NCBI RefSeq assembly: GCF_007827045.1
Contig: NZ_RPFW01000012.1
Location: forward strand, 1 to 64,000
Direction: 5' to 3'
Origin: Trebonia kvetii
GTDB taxonomy: Bacteria > Actinomycetota > Actinomycetes > Streptosporangiales > Streptosporangiaceae
Length of the DNA stretch: 64,000 nucleotides
The translations under genes and the position numbers were made by a program. The notes below the pieces were generated by a model, which was not told the DNA's origin, ran no database searches, and saw nothing but the letters and a program-made list of their open reading frames with translations. Below, piece by piece: positions 8,452 through 16,683 of the stretch (positions are counted from its first letter, which is position 1; the number at the start of each line of letters is the position of its first letter).

Positions 8452-8991
8452 CTAGTCGTTGGGGGGCGGCGGCAGCAGCTCGGTCTTGAACTGCGGGGCG
8501 AGCCTGGTCGAGGTTGCGATGAACGCCGCCTGCTCGTCCAGGCTGAGCGGCGGCGGCGCTTGCGTCCGGGTGGCGACCCGCTGGCCGACCAGGGTGAAGA
8601 ACTCTTCCTGGCCGGCGGGTGCGCACATGCACAGCAGCCGTGATGGCGTGCCGGTGGCGTTGGTGAAGGAGTGCGGCGCGTTGGCCGGCACGTTTATCGT
8701 CTGCCCGGCCCGGGCGGTGATGGTCTGCCCGCGGAACGTCACCCGCACTTCTCCGTCAAGGACGGTGAACATCTCCTCGAAGTCGTGCCGGTGCGGAGGC
8801 GGCCCGCCGCCGGGCGGGACGTGCATGTCGATGAGGGTGTACTTGCCGGCGGTGTCCTGGCCGGTCACGAGGATCGTGTACGTGTCGCCGACGAGCCCGA
8901 TGTGCGGCAGGCCCTGATCCTCGTCCGGCCGCGCGACGGTGAGCCCGCGTGACAGGTCGTCGGGCGGGACCGGATCCGGCTGTTCCGGCAT
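8452..8991 (-). CDS. Cupin domain protein
   Basis: A 179-residue single-domain cupin. Motif 1 is visible as GGGPPPHRHDFEEMFTVLDGE (metal ligands His, His, Glu) and motif 2 as NVPANAPHSFTN (His). Such proteins are dioxygenases, isomerases or ligand sensors; this one cannot be assigned a substrate. The C-terminal third is a Pro-rich helix-forming extension. It is the first gene of a two-gene operon with the HSL hydrolase, divergent from the TetR gene across a 108-bp gap that contains a palindrome. Confidence 0.85.
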   Translation of the reverse strand: MPEQPDPVPPDDLSRGLTVARPDEDQGLPHIGLVGDTYTILVTGQDTAGKYTLIDMHVPPGGGPPPHRHDFEEMFTVLDGEVRVTFRGQTITARAGQTINVPANAPHSFTNATGTPSRLLCMCAPAGQEEFFTLVGQRVATRTQAPPPLSLDEQAAFIATSTRLAPQFKTELLPPPPND

Positions 8992-9025
8992 GGTTCCTCC
9001 TTGCGGTGAGCTGTTCGGCTCGTGC

Positions 9026-9050
9026 TAAAGCGGAGCATTTCGTCCGTTTA
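9026..9050. promoter_or_regulatory. Candidate TetR operator
   Basis: An imperfect palindrome, TAAAGCGGA then 7 bases then TCCGTTTA, lies midway between the divergent cupin and TetR genes. It sits inside a wider dyad CGTGCTA (9021-9027) and TAGCACG (9055-9061). The size and position are as expected for an autoregulating TetR repressor site. Confidence 0.5.
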
Positions 9051-9099
9051 ACTCTAGCACGGGGCGCGTGCCAGGGTCCGGTGGGGGTTAAATGAAGTC

Positions 9100-9675
9100 A
9101 TGCTCGCGGATGGTAACTCGCGCGAACCGCGCAGTGACGCGGCCCGCAACCACCAGGCCCTCGTCCAAGCGGCCACTGCGGCAGTCCACCGCGAGGGCCC
9201 TCGCGTCCCCATGGCCACGATCGCTGCCGACGCGGGAGTCGGCATCGGCACCCTCTACCGCCACTTCCCCACCCGCGAGGACCTGCTCGGCTACCTCACC
9301 CATGCGTCCTTCGAGCAGGTGCTCGCCAACGCCAGGGCCGCCGAGAGCAAGGCCGCGACCGCCGCTGAGGCGCTCCGGCAGTTCATCGAGGCGGCAATCA
9401 GCCAGCGCAACGAGCTCGTGCTGCCGCTCCACGGCGGACCGCCCCCGGCCTGGCAGAGGACCCGCGTCCTGCGAGAGCAGGTCCACCAGACCGTCCAGCA
9501 GATCATCGACCGGGGGCGCGCTGACGGCACCATCGCCCGGGACGTGACCCCGCACGACATCGTCGCGTTCGGCGCGATGCTCGCCCAGCCGCGCCGGTCC
9601 GACCCAGACTGGGATGCGACATGCCGCCGGCTGCTCGCCACTTACCTGGCGGGCCTGGGCCCCGCCCTCAGGTGA
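9100..9675 (+). CDS. TetR family transcriptional regulator
   Basis: A 191-residue regulator. The N-terminal helix-turn-helix is clear: MATIAADAGVGIGTLYRHFPTREDLL. The rest is the ligand and dimer domain, with the C-terminal form common to actinobacterial repressors. It is divergent from the cupin-hydrolase operon and most likely represses that operon and itself through the palindrome at 9026-9050. The inducer is unknown. Confidence 0.9.
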   Translation: MLADGNSREPRSDAARNHQALVQAATAAVHREGPRVPMATIAADAGVGIGTLYRHFPTREDLLGYLTHASFEQVLANARAAESKAATAAEALRQFIEAAISQRNELVLPLHGGPPPAWQRTRVLREQVHQTVQQIIDRGRADGTIARDVTPHDIVAFGAMLAQPRRSDPDWDATCRRLLATYLAGLGPALR

Positions 9676-9986
9676 GGGATCTTTCCCTGACCTCCCCTGG
9701 CCGAGGGCGTCCACCACCCGTGCCCTTGCACGCGTCAAGCGTGCTGACCCAGGCCAGTAGCTCGCTGGCGGCCCGGGTCTCCCCTTCTTTTCGGCCTTCC
9801 GAGCAGGCGCGCCGAAACAAACGATCTGCGTGCAGCCGCTCGCCAGGCCGGAACGGAATCAAAGCGCTCGTAATCGGCGTTATGCGCTCTTTTAAGAACA
9901 TTCCTTACCGGTGCAAAGCGGGCGATGCACCACCTCGACCGCGGCCATAGCGCAGTCGGCAGGGGGTTGTGCACGCCGGCTGGTCT
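9676..9986. other. Intergenic region, nothing assigned
   Basis: This 311-bp gap lies between the convergent TetR and nitroreductase genes. No gene, RNA or strong terminator hairpin is evident. Confidence 0.4.
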
Positions 9987-10610
9987 CTAGGCCCAGGCGA
10001 GGGCTGTGTTCCTGTCGAGGCGGGGCAGGCGGTCGAACCAGGGCGCCGCGCCGGGGTGGCCGATGTTGACCACGAGGTGCGTCTTCCAGCTTGTGCCTGC
10101 GAAGAATTCGGCGTCGATGCCGGGGCCGTCGAACCCGGCCATCGGGCCGGCCGCGAGTCCGTGGGCGCGAACGGCGAGCAGGAACACGCCGGTCTGGATG
10201 GCGGCACTGTACTTGGCGATCCCCTCGAGGGCCTCGCCCGGCATGCCGGAAAACCGGTCGCGGTACATCTCGCCGCGCTCGGGGAAGACGGTCGGGAAGT
10301 GCTGGTGGAACTCGGCGTCGTAGGCGAGCACGGCGACGGCCGGGGCGGTGAGCGTCTTGTCGCGGTTGCCCTCGGCCATGTGCGCACCGAGGCGCTCGCG
10401 GCCCTCTGCCGTGCGCACGAAGAGCACGCGCAGGGGCTGGCTGTTGGCCATGGACGGTGACCAGCGGGCCAGGTCCCAGATGCCGGCGAGCTCCCGGTCG
10501 GTCACCGGGACGTCTGCGAAGGCGTTGGCGGTGCGGGCCTCGGTGAACAGCAGCGTGCGGCCGGTGTCGTCGAGGGTGCCCAGCGTGGCGGGTCCGGCGG
10601 TCGTGGTCAT
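9987..10610 (-). CDS. Nitroreductase family protein (RutE/HadB-like)
   Basis: A 207-residue FMN-dependent reductase. RTANAFADVPVTD and WDLARWSPSMANSQPLRVLFV form the FMN-binding N-terminal region, and the C-terminal GHPGAAPWFDRLPRL is typical of the malonic-semialdehyde reductase-like subgroup. No pyrimidine catabolism (rut) genes are nearby, so the substrate is open. It is divergent from the HxlR gene at 10694, which is the usual partner of quinone or nitro reductases. Confidence 0.85.
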   Translation of the reverse strand: MTTTAGPATLGTLDDTGRTLLFTEARTANAFADVPVTDRELAGIWDLARWSPSMANSQPLRVLFVRTAEGRERLGAHMAEGNRDKTLTAPAVAVLAYDAEFHQHFPTVFPERGEMYRDRFSGMPGEALEGIAKYSAAIQTGVFLLAVRAHGLAAGPMAGFDGPGIDAEFFAGTSWKTHLVVNIGHPGAAPWFDRLPRLDRNTALAWA

Positions 10611-10641
10611 CAGTTTCTCCCGGGTCGTCGAGTGCTTGCAG

Positions 10642-10660
10642 ATTCGATGCTACTTCGAAT
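10642..10660. promoter_or_regulatory. Candidate HxlR operator
   Basis: A perfect 6-bp inverted repeat, ATTCGA then 7 bases then TCGAAT, lies in the 83-bp gap between the divergent nitroreductase and HxlR genes. It is the only clear dyad there. Confidence 0.45.
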
Positions 10661-10693
10661 TTAGAAGACACATGCAAATCCAAAGCGGGTAAG

Positions 10694-11179
10694 ATGAGTC
10701 ACATGACCATGTCGCCGGAGGCCGCCGCCGCCCTCGGGCACGAGCCGCGCGCCTGCGACGCCGCCCTCTCCCGGGCATTCGAGTTCCTCGGCAAGCGCTG
10801 GAACGGCGTCCTTTTGGGCACGTTGATCCAGGGACCGGCAGGCTTCGCCGAGCTCAAGCGCGGCCTGGGCATCAGCGACTCGGTGCTGTCGGACCGGCTC
10901 GTCGAGCTCACCCGCGCCGGCCTGGTCGAGCGCACGGTCGACACGGGCCCCCCGGTTGCCGTCTCCTATACCCTTACCGTCAACGGCCAAGCGATCCTCC
11001 CGGCGCTGCGGGCCCTCACGACCTGGGCACAGGAAAACCTCCCCGCCGAGCGGTGCGCGGGCGCCGACGAACGTCACAGGCGCCCTTCGCAGACATTATC
11101 GAACGGCCTGTCTCGCGTCGGGATGACGGCCCAGCGCCGGCCCGGTCGGCTACCGACCGACGCAGGGCTGTCAGCGTGA
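10694..11179 (+). CDS. HxlR family transcriptional regulator
   Basis: A 161-residue winged-helix regulator. The HxlR signature is present: a conserved Cys (EPRACDAALSRAFEFLGKRW), then FAELKRGLGISDSVLSDRL and LVERTVDTGPPVAVSYTLT. The single Cys in front of the first helix is a redox or electrophile sensor in YodB-type members, which fits the divergent nitroreductase. Start ATG 10694 leaves almost no leader; ATG 10703 and ATG 10709 are possible. The last 50 residues are basic and not part of the family core. Confidence 0.85.
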   Translation: MSHMTMSPEAAAALGHEPRACDAALSRAFEFLGKRWNGVLLGTLIQGPAGFAELKRGLGISDSVLSDRLVELTRAGLVERTVDTGPPVAVSYTLTVNGQAILPALRALTTWAQENLPAERCAGADERHRRPSQTLSNGLSRVGMTAQRRPGRLPTDAGLSA

Positions 11180-11435
11180 GCGCAGACGTTGATCGTGGCG
11201 GTGCCGCTCACGCCGTTCATCAGCTCCAGGTGCAGCCACCCGGCAGTCGCCGCCTTAGGCATCCACCGGAACCCGCGCGCCAACCGGCAGCGGACGGCCC
11301 GGGACCGGCTTCTTACAGCGACAGTTGCGGGGGGATATCCGCCGTTCGGCACGCCTGCGCTGATTGTCTTGGCCGTCCGCGGTCGCGCATATAGCAGGGC
11401 GAGCTGCGCGCGGTTGTCCGCGGCGGACTGCTCGC

Positions 11436-11981
11436 CTACCTGATGATGCGGTAGTCGACGAGCAGGTAGCCAGCCGGCGAGGTGGTGCTTCGGATCGGCT
11501 CAAGGCGGATCGCTGGCAAGCCGTCGAGGAGCCTGCGCCCGCTGCCCGCGATCACCGGCGCGATCACCAGCCTGAGCTCGTCGACGACGCCCGCGGCAAG
11601 CAGTGCCTGGGTGACCGAGATGCTTGCGTGCACTCCGATGTCGGCTCCGGGCTGGTTCCTCAGGTCCCTCACGAACCCGGCCAGGTCGCCGTCGATCGCA
11701 GTCGCATTGGCCCACTTCCGGTCGAGCGGCGCGGAGGTGGTGACGTACTTCGCGACCCCGTTGATGAACGTCGCGAACGGCTCGATGCCGCTGCCGGGCC
11801 AGAACTCGGCCCACTCGCGGTAGCTGCGCCTGCCGAGGATGACTGCGTCCTGCGTCGCGATGACGGCGCCGAGGTTGGCATCCATCGCGTCGTCCCAGTC
11901 GGCGAAGAACCCATCGGGCCTCTCCGCGACGCCGTCGCGGGACAACAGCTCGTACGCGACGACCTTGCGCACGTTCAGCAC
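11436..11981 (-). CDS. DHFR-like/RibD C-terminal domain reductase
   Basis: A 181-residue protein of the dihydrofolate-reductase-like RibD_C group (YwjB/YyaP type). It begins RKVVAYELLSRDGVAERPD, has ILGRRSYREWAEFWP for the NADPH site and ends in DELRLVIAPVIAGSGRRLL. Such proteins reduce pterin-like or unknown substrates with NADPH; real dihydrofolate reductase activity is unlikely. It is a single gene with no operon partner. Confidence 0.85.
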   Translation of the reverse strand: MLNVRKVVAYELLSRDGVAERPDGFFADWDDAMDANLGAVIATQDAVILGRRSYREWAEFWPGSGIEPFATFINGVAKYVTTSAPLDRKWANATAIDGDLAGFVRDLRNQPGADIGVHASISVTQALLAAGVVDELRLVIAPVIAGSGRRLLDGLPAIRLEPIRSTTSPAGYLLVDYRIIR

Positions 11982-12583
11982 CTCCGATTCACGTGGACCC
12001 TGCTACGTGGACCGCTCGCGCGACCAAAACTCATCGGTGAGGTCATCGTGCGTCGACTGCGATGCTGCCGCCCGGCCACCCCGATGACGGCCAGGCGCCA
12101 CGCACATTTGCTGCGGTCACCATTCGTCACCAACGGGATGTGCGCGAACCGCCGATATGCTCGGCAACCTGGTTGCCGAGATGGACATCCGATGCCACGC
12201 CGAACCGGGTGATCTGCGCCCGGCGACGCTCCTGGCTTCATGGCGATGGCGCCCGCATCAGCCGATGAGTGGGCATTGCCCGTGCGTATATCTATGCGCT
12301 GGCCCGCATGCCGATAGGAACATTGGAGCAGCGCAAAGTTCTTTCGTCATTCCTGCAGCGCGCGCGACCGGGTAGCCATGCTGCAATATGTGCAGACTTG
12401 TGTCTATTGTTTGATTATGTGCACCCTATCGGGTCGCCGGATGAACTTTCATGGCATGATGAGCCGCTCAGCCTGAGCCCAATGCAAAATTACTCGAATC
12501 ACGTTTGACACTCGAACATGACTGGACTTGCTGGTCGCCTATCAACACTGACCAGACCTGCCGACACAGCGGCTGCCCGTGCC
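11982..12583. other. Intergenic region with lower GC, no convincing gene
   Basis: About 600 bp in front of the kinase gene. GC falls towards the right (around 12370-12500). A 79-codon frame at 12269-12508 has no ribosome binding site and no third-position bias, so I do not call it. This is where the composition changes into the low-GC block that runs to about 16.4 kb. Confidence 0.4.
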
Positions 12584-12589
12584 TATCAT
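12584..12589 (+). promoter_or_regulatory. Candidate -10 box for a leaderless kinase transcript
   Basis: TATCAT ends 6 bases before ATG 12596, so transcription would start at or next to the A of the start codon. No ribosome binding site precedes that ATG. Leaderless mRNAs are common in actinobacteria. Confidence 0.4.
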
Positions 12590-12595
12590 CAAGCT

Positions 12596-13846
12596 ATGTC
12601 GGATGAGGGGCGCACGCTGCTAGGGCGGTACCGGCTGATTTATCGGCTCGGCCAGGGCGGCATGGGAACGGTGTGGCTGGCCGAAGACACGCTCCTGGAG
12701 CGGTCGGTGGCGCTCAAGCAGTTTGCATACTCCTCCAGAGGAATTGAACGTAGTGAGGAGATGGTCGCGCGACTCATGGCCGAAGCGCGAGCTGCGGCCC
12801 GACTGCGGCATCCTGGGCTGGTCACCATTCACGATGTGTTGCTGCATGACGGAGATCCTTGGATCGTCATGGAGTACGTGAACGGCCGAGACCTCGGGCA
12901 CGTGATCGCTGACAACGGGCGTCTGCCGTGGCCGCGTGTCGCCGAGATAGGTGCGCAGGTCGCCCAAGCGGTGGCTGCCGTCCACAGGGGCGGAATCGTG
13001 CACCGTGACGTGAAGCCGAACAATATATTGCTGACCGAAGAAGGACGCGTTGTCCTTGTTGACTTCGGCGTAGCTAAGGCTATCGACGCACCTCGTCTTA
13101 CCGATTCAGGACTCGTGATAGGCACCCCGGAATTTATCGCGCCAGAGATGCTGAACGGACAAGCAGCCAGCCCAGCCACCGACATGTGGGCGCTTGGTGT
13201 CACGCTTTACATGGCTGTAGAGGGTAGGGCGCCTTTCAAGGGAGCCGAGTTCTCAGGCCTTTTGGCTGCCATACTCACTCGACCTCCCGCTCCCGCAGAG
13301 CACGCCGGTCCATTGCGGGAGTTGCTCGAAGCACTCCTATCCAAAGATCCCAACCAGCGCCCAGATGCGTCGGCTGTCCAACGGGCGCTTTCCTCGTATC
13401 ACCCAGTTCGCCCCGAAGGGGCAGAAAGCGCGACTACTGCGGACGGGCAGGGTGCCGTTGTTCCTCCTGTGCCGCCTATCCCTCCAAAACGACCTCGCGC
13501 AGGGGCGTCTGCGGCGGAGCCCGACGAGCCCCATGATGACAGCTTCCTGGATGGTGTCACGACCACCGTCATGGACGTTACAGAATTCATTTCGGGAGCG
13601 GTCATCGTCGACCCCGACGTCATCACGACCCGTGCAGAGTTCATGCAAGCGCTTCAGGCCGTCAAACACCGCGCGGACTTGTCTGCTACAGAAGTAGCCA
13701 CAATTATCGGGGTTCCTGTGAGCGTAGCTCACGGCATGCCCGATAAGGCAGCAACCCAGGGTTTCTCATGGCTACTCAGTGTCAGGACCAATCTCCGGCG
13801 ACCTGCGATCGCGCAGCTCCGTACGATCCGGCCCACGACCTTCTAA
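12596..13846 (+). CDS. Soluble Ser/Thr protein kinase with C-terminal HTH-like extension
   Basis: A 416-residue kinase: LGQGGMGTVW loop, VALKQF lysine, HRDVKPNNILL, DFGVAKA and GTPEFIAPEM are intact. It has no transmembrane segment. After a Pro-rich linker (VPPVPPIPPKRPRA) come about 100 residues where TRAEFMQALQAVKHRADLSATEVA looks like the helix-turn-helix lead-in of XRE-like actinobacterial regulators; the remainder does not match, so that domain may be degenerate. Start ATG 12596 fits a leaderless promoter; ATG 12518 would add 26 residues. Third-position GC is lower than in neighbours. It ends 8 bp from the convergent nuclease gene, which suggests a shared locus. Confidence 0.8.
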   Translation: MSDEGRTLLGRYRLIYRLGQGGMGTVWLAEDTLLERSVALKQFAYSSRGIERSEEMVARLMAEARAAARLRHPGLVTIHDVLLHDGDPWIVMEYVNGRDLGHVIADNGRLPWPRVAEIGAQVAQAVAAVHRGGIVHRDVKPNNILLTEEGRVVLVDFGVAKAIDAPRLTDSGLVIGTPEFIAPEMLNGQAASPATDMWALGVTLYMAVEGRAPFKGAEFSGLLAAILTRPPAPAEHAGPLRELLEALLSKDPNQRPDASAVQRALSSYHPVRPEGAESATTADGQGAVVPPVPPIPPKRPRAGASAAEPDEPHDDSFLDGVTTTVMDVTEFISGAVIVDPDVITTRAEFMQALQAVKHRADLSATEVATIIGVPVSVAHGMPDKAATQGFSWLLSVRTNLRRPAIAQLRTIRPTTF

Positions 13847-13854
13847 GCAGCGGA

Positions 13855-15120
13855 TCACTCCCATGAGACGCGAGCGGCCGCTGCGTGCTCCTCGATTAGC
13901 TTTCGCGGCGGTCGAAGTTCCTCCCTCATCAGTACTGAACGTCCGTCCAGAATCGCCAGGTCCGGGTACGACATGAGTTTCGGGGCGACCCGGATCTCCC
14001 AGGTGCCAGGGTCGATGGCGATTAGATGCTTGTCGAACAGTACGTGCAGGTCGCGGCGAAGCAGCAGTCCCGCTTTGACATCATGCTCAGCAAGCTTGCT
14101 GTAGGGCACCAAATGCGCTGCTTCCAGGGCCGCGGCTGGCTGCCTGCCAGTGAAAGCGCAAGCCTCGCCGTGACGTGCAAGCAAAGCCTCACGGAACCGT
14201 TGCTGACCGATGCGATTCTTGCGCATTCCCACCTTATGACCTCCGGCGATCCTTTCATCTTCGTTTACCTTGGCATCCCACCACGCCGCGCCAATCCCCA
14301 ATTTCTCTTCTAGGAGCGGACGCAATAGCGAGACATCAAGTTCCCTAATAGCATTCCGCTTGGAGCGAGCGACAAAGGCAGGCTCCAGCGCGATGACGGG
14401 AAAGTATCGATCGGCCAGTTCGAAGGTGCGGGAATAATTCGCCGTGTACGTCTCTACGTCCAGAATTTCTTCGACAGGGGCATCGAAGGCCGTATGGCAG
14501 CCAGAGCACCAGTAGGCAGGCTGTTTCGTAGCCCTCTCCTTGATATCGGTCTCTTTGCAGGACGGGCACCGGTACCTGATCTTCTCCTGCGCCGAGACCT
14601 CGATACTGTCGATCCACCCCGCGCCGAAAACATAATCACTATCCTGTATTACAACAAGATCGCCTACCTTCACTTGGCGGCTGTTCTTCACTTTGTTGTC
14701 ATACACATAGAATTCTGCAGGCTCGTCAGGGTAGTGCAGTATGCCATTACCCGTCTTAGTGAGTGTCTTAAAGCCCCAAGCCTTGAACGTCGGCACATCA
14801 GATGCTTCATCGTCTTCGCCTGCGTCGGGCCCCGGCCAGCCGCCCACGAGCGCCATGAGTCGCACCCACTGATCCGGCGTAACGCGATGGGCAGTGCCGC
14901 CCTGAGCACGTGATACGGGCAACTCGCGGATGACAGAGTCAGCAAGCGCGGACTCGTACCACAGGGGATCAGATGGCTTGATCGCATAGCGCACACGGAC
15001 TCGCGGACCAGCTGCCGTGCCTTCAGGTTCGATCCAGTACGTGGGATCGTCGTCATGGATTTCAGGATCCGTGAGCACCTCGCCGAAAGCGATAATGCCG
15101 CGGCGATCGTCGGAACCCTT
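13855..15120 (-). pseudogene. EVE-zinc ribbon-HNH nuclease, C-terminal fragment
   Basis: This is the 3' two-thirds of an interrupted gene. It begins inside an EVE domain (RRGIIAFGEVLTDPE, read directly from the IS5 edge), continues to a zinc ribbon with CPSC and CSGC pairs, and ends in an HNH domain (CAFTGRQPAAALEAAHLVPYS, then HDVKAGLLLRRDLHVLFD). EVE domains bind modified cytosines in DNA, and EVE-HNH fusions are type IV, modification-dependent restriction enzymes. The central Asn usual before GLLL is Ala here. An internal GTG at 15078 (MLTDPE) could still give a 407-residue product without a complete EVE domain. The upstream parts lie at 16071-16489 and 18294-18543. Confidence 0.8.
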
Positions 15121-16070
15121 GAGCCCATTCCAACCTGGTTAGGCGCCGTGGAGTTGCAATGCGTGGATGGCCTTGGCGAGTTTCCCGGCGCGCCAGGGGC
15201 AGCAGCGGAGCTTCGCGAGGATCTTCCATACCTTGAGCTGGGCGTTCGCTCGTTCGCCGGGGGCGCGGAGCCTGGCGTGGGCCCGGTTGGCTTCTTTCTG
15301 GGATTCCGGTTTGTTCCGGCCCTTGTACGGGACCTTTGCCCAGGTGGAGCCCTGATATCCCTTGTCCGCGAGGGTGACCAGCCCGGCTTTCTCTAGCTCG
15401 TTCAGCACGCCCCATATCCACTCGGCCTTCTTGTCGTGGACCGAGCCGGGCAGCGCACCGGAGACCCACAGGACCTCGCCGTCAGGACTGGCGATGACCT
15501 GCAGGTTCATGCCGTGCTTTTTGTGCTTGCCGGAGTAGAACGGCTTGTCCGCGGCGACCCGGTCTATCGGGATGAGGGTTCCGTCGAGGATGACGTAGGC
15601 GTGACCTGCCCTTTTGGCGTCCCGGACCGCTTTCCTCAGTTTCGGGGCGCGGGCCGCGAGCAGTTCCACGGTCTCGTTGACGTACCGCCAGGCCGTGGTC
15701 CTGCCGACCCCGAACCCGGCCGCGAGGTGCTCGAACGTCTCGCCTTTGCGCAGGTGAGCGAGCACGAGCAGGGCCTGCTGCCCAGGGCTGAGCTTCCGCC
15801 ACCGCGACCCGACGGCCTTCAGGTGCCGGCGGATCAGCCCGGCCGCGTAGTTCAGGGTCCGGGACGACAACGGCAGCGCGGCACGGTAGAACAGCATGTG
15901 AAGCCCCTGGGGGTGATGAGTCGTTCTTGGTCGATTGCCTCATCTACCAGGGGCTTCGCCGTGTCCGCCGGCGAACCGTGACCCTGTGGCCACAGTGCCG
16001 TCGCCGCGAGACGACAACGTTATCATCACTCAAAGTGATTCATTGTTTACAAGCAAGTTGGAATGGGCTC
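15121..16070 (-). mobile_element. IS5-family insertion sequence, 950 bp
   Basis: The ends are perfect 14-bp inverted repeats, GAGCCCATTCCAAC at 15121-15134 and its complement at 16057-16070. The flanks carry a 3-bp duplication, CTT, at 15118-15120 and 16071-16073. The single transposase occupies most of the element. A 57-bp dyad near the transposase start (GAAGCCCCTGG and CCAGGGGCTTC) may limit read-in. The element sits in the nuclease gene in the same orientation as that gene. Confidence 0.88.
15139..15897 (-). CDS. IS5-family DDE transposase
   Basis: A 252-residue DDE transposase. The N-terminal HTH region is LSPGQQALLVLAHLRKGETFEHLAAGFGVGRTTAWRYV. The catalytic acids are in YVILDGTLIPID, in the TLADKGYQGS stretch, and in RLRAPGERANAQLK. 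The motif YSGKHKKHGMNLQVIA is typical of IS5 subgroup members with a DDE_Tnp_4 domain. The frame is complete, with ATG 15897 just inside the right end, so the element may be active. Confidence 0.88.
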   Translation of the reverse strand: MLFYRAALPLSSRTLNYAAGLIRRHLKAVGSRWRKLSPGQQALLVLAHLRKGETFEHLAAGFGVGRTTAWRYVNETVELLAARAPKLRKAVRDAKRAGHAYVILDGTLIPIDRVAADKPFYSGKHKKHGMNLQVIASPDGEVLWVSGALPGSVHDKKAEWIWGVLNELEKAGLVTLADKGYQGSTWAKVPYKGRNKPESQKEANRAHARLRAPGERANAQLKVWKILAKLRCCPWRAGKLAKAIHALQLHGA

Positions 16071-16489
16071 CTTGTACTTCCAGATCGCAACGCGGTCGCC
16101 CGCGTGGAGATCACGGCCGCCGGTAGTCCACCAGTCCTCATCGAGATTGCGGACCGCCTCAACTACCCGGTACCGATCAGGATGAGCGGCCAGCGTCCAG
16201 AACTGCCTGTGGGATACGGTGGCGCCTGCATCACTCCCGGCCTGGTACTGGGTCATCGCCAGGTCCCAGTCAACAATTTGAAGCCCCTGTTGGGCGAGGT
16301 CGACCGCGACTCCTGGGATCTCCGCCACCAGTGCGTACGCAAAACGGTCCACGCCGGGAACGCGACTAGCCCGGCCGTCGCTGGCCAGAGCATGCCAGAG
16401 GCGCTCGACCATGCGCCGCCTCACTGGCCTCCGGCATTCAGCGCTGAAGGCGAGCTGGCGGGTTTGACGGTATTCCGGTAGGCGTGAGC
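16071..16489 (-). pseudogene. EVE-zinc ribbon-HNH nuclease, middle fragment
   Basis: This piece lies between the IS1380 and IS5 elements and is open throughout. It encodes PEYRQTRQLAFSAECRRPVRRRMVERLWHALA... followed by the first half of an EVE domain, ending DRVAIWKYK at the IS5 junction. Joined to GGT at 15117 after removal of one CTT copy it reads IWKYKGSDDRRGIIAFGEV, an uninterrupted EVE core. An internal ATG (16412) gives a 114-residue orphan that is unlikely to work alone. Confidence 0.75.
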
Positions 16490-16564
16490 TTGAGTTTTAA
16501 CAAGCGGAGGGTCTACGGATGGCGCACCTTATGGGTGCGGGGCGATCCGGTGTCACGAGAGAGA

Positions 16565-16595
16565 GAAGGGACGGCCGCGAAGCGGCCGTCCCTTC
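16565..16595. terminator. Perfect 14-bp hairpin inside the left end of the IS1380 element
   Basis: GAAGGGACGGCCGC, loop GAA, then GCGGCCGTCCCTTC. It lies between the element end and the transposase start (16684). It may block transcription entering from outside, or help end recognition. Confidence 0.5.
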
Positions 16596-16683
16596 CTGGC
16601 TTTACAAGCGAAGAGCGCCCTGTGCCTGGGAGATTACGGGTCACCACAACCATGCAATCGTCAAGCCTGGAGCGCTCTTCGCC

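Noticed and set aside
12269..12508. 79-codon ORF before the second kinase
   Set aside because: No ribosome binding site, no third-position bias and no recognisable protein features.
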